A stretch of DNA of 64,000 bases from Deltaproteobacteria bacterium (GTDB lineage Bacteria > Desulfobacterota > GWC2-55-46), in the NCBI GenBank assembly GCA_016182655.1, contig JACPGB010000047.1:112367-176366 (forward strand), in the 5' to 3' direction. The notes under the pieces were generated by a model. It did no database searches, had not been told where the DNA came from, and was given only the letters and a program-made list of their open reading frames with translations. The position numbers were made by a program, and so were the translations under genes. Numbering within the stretch: position 1 is the stretch's first letter; each line of letters starts with the position of its first letter. Below, piece after piece: positions 17,210-24,142 of this stretch.

Positions 17210-18088
17210 TCAGAAGTGAAAGTCGAGCAATATGAATACGAGCACGAGCCCGCCGAGAAGCGCGTTTGCCGTAAACGACCTGAACGCCGCCTCTCTCGTG
17301 GGGGTTTTCTTCACAGAATTGACCGAAGAGAGAAACGACAGAAGCGCAATGACAACACCCGCAAAGAAGAAGACGCCCATGCCCTTCAAGTACCCTGCTA
17401 CCGAGAGCGCGATTGCCATGCAGACATATAAAAGATAGAGCGCCTTGTAGACGGATTCCCCAAAGAGGAGCGCGGTCGATTTCACGCCAATCTTTATGTC
17501 GTCGTCCTTGTCCATAAGCGCGTAGATGGTGTCGTAGGCTATGGACCAGAAGATGTTAGCCACGAAAATGAGGAGCGGGACAAACCCGAGCTCGTTCTCG
17601 ATGGCGGCCCAGGCCATGATCGCGCCCCACCCGAAGGCCATTCCGAGGACGGCCTGAGGCCAGTGGCTTATGCGCTTCACGAACGGATAGACTGAGGCGA
17701 GCGCTATCCCGATAAACGATAGTACGATGGTAAAGGGGTTCAGGAAGAGCACGAGCACGAAGGCGAGGAGCGAGAGCGCCGCGAATACAAATAGGGCCTC
17801 CCTGACTTTCAACCTGCCGCTCGCTATGGGGCGCGACCTGGTGCGCTCCACGTGCGGGTCAAAGTTCCTGTCCGCGATGTCGTTTATGGCGCACCCGGCG
17901 CTACGCATGAGAAAAGTGCCTATGACGAATATGACGAGCACCTTGACGGGCGGCCTTCCGCCTGAAGCGAGGAAGAGCGACCAGAGTGTGGGCCAGAGGA
18001 CGAGAAGCGTGCCCTGCTGTCTCGGGAGCCTTATGAGGTCAGAGACTGCCGAGAGCTTGTCTATTGTAAGTGTCCCGGTCCGCATCAT
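17210..18088 (-). CDS. ubiA: 4-hydroxybenzoate polyprenyltransferase
   Basis: This integral membrane prenyltransferase attaches a polyprenyl chain to 4-hydroxybenzoate. The two Asp-rich motifs for Mg-diphosphate binding are visible: CAINDIADRNFDPHVERT (about residues 70-85) and DTIYALMDKDDDIKIGVKS (about 190-210). LWPTLWSLFLASGG in the first helix is typical of UbiA. About eight hydrophobic segments are present over 292 residues. The ATG at 18088 overlaps the chorismate lyase stop (ATGA), so the two are translationally coupled. Confidence 0.92.
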   Translation of the reverse strand: MMRTGTLTIDKLSAVSDLIRLPRQQGTLLVLWPTLWSLFLASGGRPPVKVLVIFVIGTFLMRSAGCAINDIADRNFDPHVERTRSRPIASGRLKVREALFVFAALSLLAFVLVLFLNPFTIVLSFIGIALASVYPFVKRISHWPQAVLGMAFGWGAIMAWAAIENELGFVPLLIFVANIFWSIAYDTIYALMDKDDDIKIGVKSTALLFGESVYKALYLLYVCMAIALSVAGYLKGMGVFFFAGVVIALLSFLSSVNSVKKTPTREAAFRSFTANALLGGLVLVFILLDFHF

Positions 18089-18684
18089 CTTTCCTTGAAG
18101 AACCTGCTCGATATTATCTCGGGGCTGAATATCTCTGTAACGCTCGCCTTTATCACCCACTGCGTGGGTGATGAGTTGTTATATAAGACGTACCGTCTGG
18201 CTATGAGCGGGGTGTTGGCGTCGATACCCAGGTCCGTTGCCGCGCTCTCGCACGAGACCACCCCCACTTCGAGCTTTTTCTTGGCGAAAAAGACCTTCCG
18301 TGTGGTAAGAACCCTGCCTAAAGGCTCGGAGCTGTTCGCGAGTATGTCGTTAAGTATAGAGTCCTCGATCCTGTCGAGCGGTATGACCGAGTTGGCGTAG
18401 ACGAGCTTTTTATCCTCTACCGTCAGCCAGACCTCCCTTTCAAGAGCGTCCTTGCCTTGTTTTTCTTCAAGATAACGGGCGGCTTCAATCCCAAGCTTCG
18501 AGATGCCCTGGAACTTCACCTCCACCTCGACCATCGACCTCCAGAGCAATTCGAGATCGAGCGTCATCGAGCCGTCGGAGAGGAGAAGAAGCTTCTGATG
18601 GGGCAGGAGCCCCGTGAGCTCAGGCCTGTCTTTCTCTACCTCGGCGTTGAACCAGTCCTTGAGGATAGTGTAATTGAAGGGCAT
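18085..18684 (-). CDS. Chorismate lyase family protein (UbiC-like, DUF98 type)
   Basis: This protein of about 199 residues is probably a chorismate pyruvate-lyase that supplies 4-hydroxybenzoate to UbiA. Support comes from LTGLLPHQKLLLLSDGSMTLDLE near the N-terminus, the central EREVWLT and ANSVIPLDR, and EPLGRVL, all typical of the UbiC/DUF98 fold. It also relates to UbiC-like ligand domains of transcription factors, but no DNA-binding domain is present. I chose ATG 18684; a GTG at 18702 in the same frame is possible and neither has a good ribosome site. It is the first gene of the ubi run and overlaps ubiA by 4 bases. Confidence 0.78.
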   Translation of the reverse strand: MPFNYTILKDWFNAEVEKDRPELTGLLPHQKLLLLSDGSMTLDLELLWRSMVEVEVKFQGISKLGIEAARYLEEKQGKDALEREVWLTVEDKKLVYANSVIPLDRIEDSILNDILANSSEPLGRVLTTRKVFFAKKKLEVGVVSCESAATDLGIDANTPLIARRYVLYNNSSPTQWVIKASVTEIFSPEIISSRFFKER

Positions 18685-18867
18685 AAGGTGTGAAATTACC
18701 ACATAGAGGGACTTTGGTCAACAACCCCGAAAAACGGGTGAATCAGGCGTGTATTGAAAAAAACGAAGTCCCGACTTTTAGAACAGCGATAGCGCGGAGA
18801 TCCCCGCTCAAGGCACGCGGTAGTGACGGTATTGCTCGTCATTGCCGAGATTTTATGTCCTTTTTTG

Positions 18868-18985
18868 AGGATCTCCCCCAACCCCTCTTTAGAAAAGAGG
18901 GGGGAATAGCCCGGTTATTCTCTTATGGTTTATAAAGCGCGGCTTGCCGCTTCTCCCCTCGCCATCGCCCGCAAGGGGAGAAGGG
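18868..18985. repeat. Short palindromic repeats between ubi genes and the HTH gene
   Basis: CCCCCAACCCCTCTTTAGAAAAGAGGGGGG (split over 18875-18904) and TTCTCCCCTCGCCATCGCCCGCAAGGGGAGAAGGG (18952-18985) are two more CCCTC/GAGGG palindromes. The rest of 18703-19001 shows no convincing gene. Confidence 0.6.
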
Positions 18986-19001
18986 TTTTTTTCGAATAAA
19001 A

Positions 19002-19035
19002 AAAAGGCCGCCGGATCTTGATCCGGCGGCCTTTT
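19002..19035 (-). terminator. Strong terminator after the HTH regulator
   Basis: A 16-bp perfect stem, AAAAGGCCGCCGGATC paired with GATCCGGCGGCCTTTT, has only a TT loop. On the minus strand it is followed by a long U-run (A-run at 18998-19005), 38 bases past the 19074 stop. The T-run on the other side would let it work in both directions. Confidence 0.85.
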
Positions 19036-19073
19036 CAGGTTTCTCATAAAAGCCCGGTGAACGTCCGAGGCCC

Positions 19074-19571
19074 TTAGTTCTTTGCGGGGGCGGCCTCTTT
19101 TTCCGGCTCGGTGTACGGGGGCTCAGGCTGTTCGGCGGCCTTTAAAAAGGCGTCGACGCTGTACTTTATAGCCGCGGCCGTCGACTTGTTCTGTCCGCGG
19201 AGGATCTTCAAGAGCTTTCCGACATAGATTATCTCGTCGGCGGAGAGCGCCGCGACGTCCGGCATCCTGTAACCTTCTTTCGCTTCCTTTCCGTAGGCCG
19301 AGGTCTCTTCTGCCGCGATCATGTAAGTCTTGAAATCGCCGCCCTTTGCCGAGGCCTTGTACATCTCGCCCTCGCCGGAAATGAGCCAGTCGACCGAGAG
19401 GCCGTAGATGTTGGCGAATCTTAGGACCAGGTCTGTCGGCATCTCGCCGCGCTTCTTGTAATTTGAGAGCGCCTGGGGCGTAACGCCAAGGACCCTGGCG
19501 ACCGCAGAGTCATTCTTGAGCTTTCCTGCCCAGCGCATCCTCTCTATGATATCTGAATAGCTGACGCCCAT
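19074..19571 (-). CDS. CI-repressor-like helix-turn-helix protein
   Basis: This 165-residue protein has an N-terminal phage CI-type HTH domain. It begins YSDIIERMRWAGKLKNDS, continues VARVLGVTPQALSNYKKRGE as the recognition helix-turn-helix, and ends the domain with IYGLSVDWLISGEGEM. The middle and C-terminal part (about 75-165) contains LSADEIIYVGKLLKILRG and an acidic Pro/Ala-rich tail. It has no S24 peptidase domain, so it is not a self-cleaving LexA-type repressor. ATG 19571 has AAGGAG about 8 bases upstream. No phage genes surround it, so it is probably a domesticated chromosomal regulator. Confidence 0.82.
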   Translation of the reverse strand: MGVSYSDIIERMRWAGKLKNDSAVARVLGVTPQALSNYKKRGEMPTDLVLRFANIYGLSVDWLISGEGEMYKASAKGGDFKTYMIAAEETSAYGKEAKEGYRMPDVAALSADEIIYVGKLLKILRGQNKSTAAAIKYSVDAFLKAAEQPEPPYTEPEKEAAPAKN

Positions 19572-20202
19572 ATTACTTCTCCTTTGGCTGTGAATTAATC
19601 TCCAGATGAATAAAAATTTTGTAACTCGTACCGGTTATAAGGCACCACGCCCTATGCATGCCATTCAAAACCCGGTTAAGGAGTGAGTAGGAGGCTTAAA
19701 CCGAAAGGTCCAGCTCAAAAAGCGTGAGAAGTCGGCCTGCAAACAGAATGCGGTAGTTACCAGGAATTGCCGAGCGTCACTGCTCACCCGTAATGACCAA
19801 GCTATCACTGCTTAATCATTGATATTTTCTTGATTATAAACCTTTTGAAAACCTCTGTCAATAGGCATTATAAATATTATTTAGGAGTTGTTCCAAACAT
19901 GAATAATTAATGGAGCGTCCCTGGAAAAATTCATAGGAGATGGAAGGGCGGAGAGGTTCAGCCTCTCTCGCAAGGGGCGGACTTCCATTAGACTTTAAAA
20001 TCCGGCGGTTTAGAACCCCCGTTTTTGTGAAGTCCGGTTTTAATCTCCCGTGTTCCCTATCGCTTCCCGTCCTCACGCCTGCTTCAGTTGAAAAAGCCGG
20101 GGAGTATCTTTCATGGGATCCGGAACGGGAACGGGATTCAAAATTCTTTTAAAAAAAGAGGGTGCGCGGTCTCTGGAGAGCATGGGCTTTAACGCGATGA
20201 AA
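19572..20202. other. 630-bp stretch without a recognised gene
   Basis: I find no convincing coding sequence. An inverted pair ATGGAAG/CTTCCAT (about 19939-19988) encloses a small hairpin GGAGAGGTTCAGCCTCTCT, which could be a structured RNA or a repeat. The region 19800-19920 is AT-rich and could hold the promoter of the HTH gene. Confidence 0.3.
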
Positions 20203-20277
20203 TGGTGGGCGGTACTGGGATTGAACCAGTGACTTCCACCGTGTGAAGGTGGCACTCTGCCGCTGAGTTAACCGCCC
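20203..20277 (-). tRNA. tRNA-Val (anticodon CAC)
   Basis: On the minus strand the cloverleaf reads as follows: acceptor GGGCGGT/ACCGCCC, D-arm ACTC/GAGT, anticodon stem CCACC/GGTGG with loop TTCACAC, and T-arm ACTGG-TTCAATC-CCAGT. Discriminator A and an encoded CCA sit at 20203-20206. The anticodon CAC reads the valine codon GUG. No integrase gene or attachment-site duplication was seen beside it. Confidence 0.95.
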
Positions 20278-20376
20278 GTGTCTGGATGGGGAAATCTATT
20301 CGATATTATAGTATAGGTTTTTTGTTGTCAAGAAATACCTTGAACAGAAGGCCCTTAAAAGGTTATATTTTTTTCG

Positions 20377-20799
20377 ATGAGGATCATGGGCCTGGACGTC
20401 GGGAAGAAGACGATAGGTGTAGCCATAAGCGATGAAAATTCGATAACCGCCCAGCCATTGAAGACCATCATGAGGGCCTCCAGGGACAAGGACACGGAGG
20501 AGCTCAAGAGGATCATCCGGGAGTTCGAAATAGAGTCTATCGTCGTCGGCCTCCCCGTTAACATGGACGGGACATATGGGCCCCAGTCGCAACTCGTATT
20601 GAAGTTCATAGAGACCGTCAAGGCAGAGACCGGCCTCCCTGTGGAGCCCTGGGACGAGCGCCTCTCGACCATCGCCGTCACCAAGGTCCTTATCGAGGGC
20701 GATATAAGCAGGAAAAAGAGAAAAGAGGTGGTGGACAAGATGGCCGCCTCGTACATCCTTCAGGGATACCTCGACAGCAAAAGAAGGCCCTGCTCTTAA
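20377..20799 (+). CDS. ruvX: YqgF/RuvX family putative Holliday junction resolvase
   Basis: This RNase H-fold protein of 140 residues is implicated in Holliday junction resolution or pre-16S rRNA processing. It starts with the signature MGLDVGKKTIGVAISDE, and IVVGLPVNMDGTYGPQS and PVEPWDERLSTIAV carry the other acidic active-site positions. It lies 18 bases upstream of mltG on the same strand, a frequently conserved pairing. The ATG at 20377 directly precedes the core domain. Confidence 0.93.
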   Translation: MRIMGLDVGKKTIGVAISDENSITAQPLKTIMRASRDKDTEELKRIIREFEIESIVVGLPVNMDGTYGPQSQLVLKFIETVKAETGLPVEPWDERLSTIAVTKVLIEGDISRKKRKEVVDKMAASYILQGYLDSKRRPCS

Positions 20800-20817
20800 A
20801 GGCCTCCCCTCACCACC

Positions 20818-21831
20818 ATGCGCAAGCGCCTCGAAACCATAGCACTCATCCTCGTAATGGCCGCAAGCCTCCTCGCGGTACACGTTTATATCACTTTCTT
20901 TACTCCGGCGTCCCACGACTCATCCGTCAAGGTCGTCTATGTCCAGAAGGGGACGAGCTTCAGGGTCGTAGCGTCGAACCTCGAGAAGGCCGGGGTCGTG
21001 AAGGACTCGGACAGCCTCGTGTGGGCGGCCTCCCTCCTCGGGGCCTACAAGAAGATAAAGGCAGGGGAGTACGAGTTCATGGCCACGATGACCCCGATGG
21101 AGGTCCTCGAGGTACTTATAAAGGGCAGAGTCAAAAGGCACCTCGTGACCATACCCGAGGGGTACAACATCAGGGAAGTAGCGCTCGTCATGGGCGCGGC
21201 AGGGCTCGCGGACCCGGATGAGTTCGTAAAAAGGGCTTATGACGCAAAACTTGTGGCGTCCCTGGGGCTTGAGGGCGAGACGCTCGAAGGCTATCTCTTC
21301 CCGGACACCTACGAGTTCACAAAGGGCATGTCGACAGATGAGATGATAGGGAGGATGGTCGAAAAGTTCAAGGCCGTCTACTTCCCCGATTATAACGAGC
21401 AGGCTAAAAAGGACGGACTCTCCATGAGGAAGGTCCTGACGCTCGCCTCCATCATCGAAAAAGAGACCGGCGCGCCGGAAGAGCGTCCGCTCATCTCGGC
21501 GGTATTCAGGAACAGGCTTAAGAAGGGTATAAAGCTACAGAGCGACCCGACCGTCATATACGGCATAAAAGGCTTTGACGGGAACCTCACGAGGGCGCAC
21601 CTTGTTGCAAAGACCCCTTATAACACTTACGCCGTTTACGGCCTCCCGCCCGGACCGATAGCCAACCCCGGGAAAGAGTCTATCGCGGCGGCGTTAAACC
21701 CGGCGAACGAGGATTACCTCTACTTCGTCTCAAGAAATGACGGTACGCACTTCTTCTCGAAGAGCCTGAAGGAACACAATAACGCGGTGAACCGGTTCCA
21801 GAGGTCGGCAAAGAACCTGGGAAGGAGTTAG
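20818..21831 (+). CDS. mltG: Endolytic murein transglycosylase MltG
   Basis: This membrane-anchored YceG/MltG cleaves nascent peptidoglycan strands. A single N-terminal membrane segment (about residues 6-28) is followed by a LysM-like periplasmic part. The catalytic domain has LEGYLFPDTYEF, LASIIEKETGAPEERP with the catalytic glutamate, QSDPTVIYGI, YNTYAVYGLPPGPIANPG and YFVSRNDGTHFFS. At 337 residues it has the family length. ATG 20818 comes shortly after ruvX, in the same transcript. Confidence 0.95.
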   Translation: MRKRLETIALILVMAASLLAVHVYITFFTPASHDSSVKVVYVQKGTSFRVVASNLEKAGVVKDSDSLVWAASLLGAYKKIKAGEYEFMATMTPMEVLEVLIKGRVKRHLVTIPEGYNIREVALVMGAAGLADPDEFVKRAYDAKLVASLGLEGETLEGYLFPDTYEFTKGMSTDEMIGRMVEKFKAVYFPDYNEQAKKDGLSMRKVLTLASIIEKETGAPEERPLISAVFRNRLKKGIKLQSDPTVIYGIKGFDGNLTRAHLVAKTPYNTYAVYGLPPGPIANPGKESIAAALNPANEDYLYFVSRNDGTHFFSKSLKEHNNAVNRFQRSAKNLGRS

Positions 21832-21838
21832 GCCTTTT

Positions 21839-21932
21839 TAAACCCTCGCCTCTCAAAGAGAAAGAGGTGGGGGAGAGTATCTTCAAAAAAGTTTTTTAAT
21901 CCCCCTCAATCCCCCTTTAGAAAAGGGGGAAG
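21839..21932. repeat. Short palindromic repeats after mltG
   Basis: There are two palindromes. One is CCCTCGCCTCTCAAAGAGAA continuing through GAGGTGGGGGAG (21843-21876). The other is CCCCCTTTAGAAAAGGGGG (21912-21930). The second type also occurs at 18883, 29380 and elsewhere. Confidence 0.6.
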
Positions 21933-21955
21933 TCTGGCGCTGAAAATTAGTTTGT

Positions 21956-22043
21956 TGTCATTGCGAGGGGCTCTAGCCCCGAAGCAATCTCCTGAGGATG
22001 AAAAATAAAAAGACGGGATTGCTTCGCTCCGCTCGCAATGACA
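21956..22043. repeat. TGTCATTGCGAGG-type inverted repeat
   Basis: TGTCATTGCGAGG with GAAGCAATCTC forms one half, and GGATTGCTTCGCTCCGCTCGCAATGACA the inverted other half. A related single copy lies at 29233-29330. This motif is widespread in deltaproteobacterial and Nitrospirae genomes as a dispersed repeat. Confidence 0.75.
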
Positions 22044-22159
22044 GACTTGTTTTCAGGCTACCTCTAAAAATTAGGAATTTTTTCTGAGGTCAAGGAAGGG
22101 CGGAAATAAAAAGCGGAGCATATATGTTAATATGTGAGCACTTTTATTTCCGACCTGAC

Positions 22160-22250
22160 GCCGTCCTGCCGGACGGGCAAATCCGTATCAAACGGCTGGA
22201 GAATTGATGCACCCAAAGGCTCCTTAGAGACTTTGGCCCTGCGCCGAGCA
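22160..22250 (-). repeat. 91-bp inverted-arm element, single copy
   Basis: Read on the minus strand it runs from TGCTCGGCGCAGGGCCAAAG to GATACGGATTTGCCCGTCC plus GGCAGGACGGC. The immediate flanks are CCTGAC and GTCAGG, complementary to each other, so the element sits within an inverted repeat. The length equals that of the copy at 58477-58567. The rest of 22044-22282 shows no gene. Confidence 0.75.
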
Positions 22251-22282
22251 GTCAGGAAAAATAACAATTTTTAGAGTAGCCT

Positions 22283-23287
22283 TTAGTATACCTCCCCCTT
22301 GAACCCGCCCGATCTTGTCACCCTGCCCTCTGAGTCGACTACCACCCCTTCGACGTCCGGCAATCTTTCTATCAACTCCATCCCTTTTTGAGGCCCCATT
22401 ACAAAGACCGCGGTCGAGAGCGCGTCGGCGAGCGTCGGGTCCTTTGCGACGATCGTCGCGGACTCCGTGCCTTCCGCTGGAAAGCCCGTCCTCGGGTCGA
22501 GGATGTGGTGGAACCTTTTTCCGTCTATCTCAAAGAACCTCTCGTAGTCGCCGGAGGTCGCTACAGCGCCGTTGTAGACGAGCGCCTTTCCGAGGAGCTT
22601 CTTTTCCCTCGGGTGCTGGATGCCTACTGAGAAGGGCTCTTTTTCATCTTTCTGGAAGACGACCATGTCGCCGCCCGCGTGTATTATGCCGCGCGTGACA
22701 CCCTCTCTTTTAAGCCCCTCGACGGCCTTGTTTACAATGTACCCTTTGGCAACGCCGCCCAGGTTCAACGACATCCCTTTTCTCTTAAGACCTGCTGTTG
22801 AAGCGGCCTCAAGTATTTCGACATCCCTGTAGTCGACAAGCGCGAGCGCCTTCCCTATCTCTTCCCTTGAAGGCACGACCCCTTTTTCGCCTGAGTATCC
22901 CCACGCCTTCCCGAGAACGCCGACTGTCGGGTCGAACGCGCCGTTCGAAAGCTCCGCGACACGGATGGCGGTCTTGAGCACCTCGATAGTCTCGGGCGAG
23001 ACCTGAATAAGAGTGCCCGCGTTCTTCGAGATCCTCGCGACATCGCTACTGCCCTTGTACGCGCTCAATATCTCCTCAAGCCTCTGTATCTCGGCAAAGG
23101 CCGCCTCTGCGGCGCTGTCTAACCTGTCCTCAGGCCCCTCCATGATGGTCACCTGCACGATAGTCCCCATGAGGGCGCGGCTGTAGGTGACGGATTCTTT
23201 TTGTCGGCTCTTGAAAAGAGATACGGCGAGGATGGAGAGTACGGAGAGGACGATGAGCGCGTAGGTTATCTTCTTTTTGAGGTCCAT
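22283..23287 (-). CDS. apbE: FAD:protein FMN transferase (ApbE)
   Basis: ApbE covalently attaches FMN to threonines of target proteins such as RnfG or NqrC. The N-terminal membrane anchor (about residues 6-24) lacks a lipobox cysteine. The catalytic domain has LMGTIVQVTI, LEEILSAYKGSSDVARIS, LNLGGVAKGYIVNKAVEGL, the GGDMVVF segment, and HHILDPRTGFPAEG followed by ATIVAKDPTLADALSTAVFV, which holds the metal-binding Asp/Thr. The length of 334 residues is typical. No obvious target such as an rnf operon lies in the window. Confidence 0.94.
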   Translation of the reverse strand: MDLKKKITYALIVLSVLSILAVSLFKSRQKESVTYSRALMGTIVQVTIMEGPEDRLDSAAEAAFAEIQRLEEILSAYKGSSDVARISKNAGTLIQVSPETIEVLKTAIRVAELSNGAFDPTVGVLGKAWGYSGEKGVVPSREEIGKALALVDYRDVEILEAASTAGLKRKGMSLNLGGVAKGYIVNKAVEGLKREGVTRGIIHAGGDMVVFQKDEKEPFSVGIQHPREKKLLGKALVYNGAVATSGDYERFFEIDGKRFHHILDPRTGFPAEGTESATIVAKDPTLADALSTAVFVMGPQKGMELIERLPDVEGVVVDSEGRVTRSGGFKGEVY

Positions 23288-23301
23288 GGCGAACGCAAAT
23301 T

Positions 23302-23340
23302 AAAAAAGGCCGGGTTTTCAATAGAACCCCGGCCTTTATC
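23302..23340 (-). terminator. Terminator between the DksA-like gene and apbE
   Basis: AAAGGCCGGG (23305-23314) pairs with CCCGGCCTTT (23328-23337). On the minus strand this is followed by a U-rich run, 30 bases after the 23368 stop. Confidence 0.78.
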
Positions 23341-23367
23341 TTTTATTTATGACTGACCTTGATTCGG

Positions 23368-23952
23368 TCAGAACTCCTCTTCGTCGGACTCGGACCTCTC
23401 CATGATGCCGAGACCCGACTCTTCCTCGTACCTGCCACCCTTGATCTTGAGCTCCCGCTCGTTCTTTGACTGGCATTCGACACATACGCGGGTAAACGGC
23501 AGGGCGCGGAGCCTGTCTTCGGCTATGGGCTCTCCGCACTCCTCGCAGGCACCATAGGAAGCGTCCTTGATGCGCTCAAGGGCGTCTTCTATCTCGGAGA
23601 GCTTGTCGCGGTCGCGGTCGCCGAGCATGAGCGTAAGCTCCCTCTCCCTTTCAATCGAGGCGATGTCGTATATATCCCCTATCTCATGCTTGAGGACGTT
23701 CGATTCGCTCTTTACCTTCTGGGTGACCTCCTGGAGTATCTTGGACTTGGCATCCAGGAGCTTCTGGGTTATTTCTTTCTTGAACGGGACCTTTGACTTC
23801 GGCTTCTCTGCTGTCTTTGCCTTGGGTGCTGTTTTGCTCATGACCTTTTCTGAAGAGGGTTTCTTTACAGATACCTTCTCGGACTTTGGGGTTGTCTCCC
23901 TTTTTGCGGGGGAAGTTGCGGTTTTCTTTGTCTTATTAGTTGTCTTCGGCAT
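23368..23952 (-). CDS. DksA/TraR-type zinc-finger protein with long basic N-terminus
   Basis: The C-terminal half (about 110-180) is a DksA/TraR zinc finger with CEECGEPI and VCVECQ. The coiled-coil stretch before it includes RDRDKLSEIEDALERIKDASYG, as in proteins that insert into the RNA polymerase secondary channel. The N-terminal 65 residues are Lys/Thr/Ser/Ala-rich, an extension absent from classical 150-residue DksA. Such a tail could contact DNA or RNA. The frame opens at TTG 23961, but ATG 23952 (MPKTTNKTKK) is the likelier start. Whether it responds to ppGpp cannot be told from sequence. Confidence 0.85.
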   Translation of the reverse strand: MPKTTNKTKKTATSPAKRETTPKSEKVSVKKPSSEKVMSKTAPKAKTAEKPKSKVPFKKEITQKLLDAKSKILQEVTQKVKSESNVLKHEIGDIYDIASIERERELTLMLGDRDRDKLSEIEDALERIKDASYGACEECGEPIAEDRLRALPFTRVCVECQSKNERELKIKGGRYEEESGLGIMERSESDEEEF

Positions 23953-24091
23953 AAGAAGCAAGTATACAGTTTTTTAAACTGATGTCAATATTTTTGTCAT
24001 TATGCCATTAAAACAGGCACTTAATCGATTAACGGGCCCGCTCATTTAAAATCCATAGTAAAATCAGGCCCTTTAGCTCCAAATAGGCCTG

Positions 24092-24119
24092 TTGACAGGG
24101 TCTCCCCCGTTAATATAGA
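24092..24119 (+). promoter_or_regulatory. sigma70-type promoter for mnmG-rsmG
   Basis: TTGACA at 24092-24097 and TATAGA at 24114-24119 are separated by 16 bases. They end about 24 bases before the mnmG start region. This is one of the best consensus matches in the window. Confidence 0.65.
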
Positions 24120-24142
24120 ATATCGGTTTCGTTCTTAACCCT

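Noticed and set aside
19939-19988. Hairpin group as a riboswitch or small RNA
   Set aside because: Only one nested inverted repeat is visible, with no known aptamer motif and no neighbouring gene it would control. It is noted in the region entry only.
20203-20277. tRNA-Val as an integration site for a genomic island
   Set aside because: No integrase, direct repeat of the tRNA 3' end or phage gene was found on either side. The CI-like gene at 19074 is isolated.
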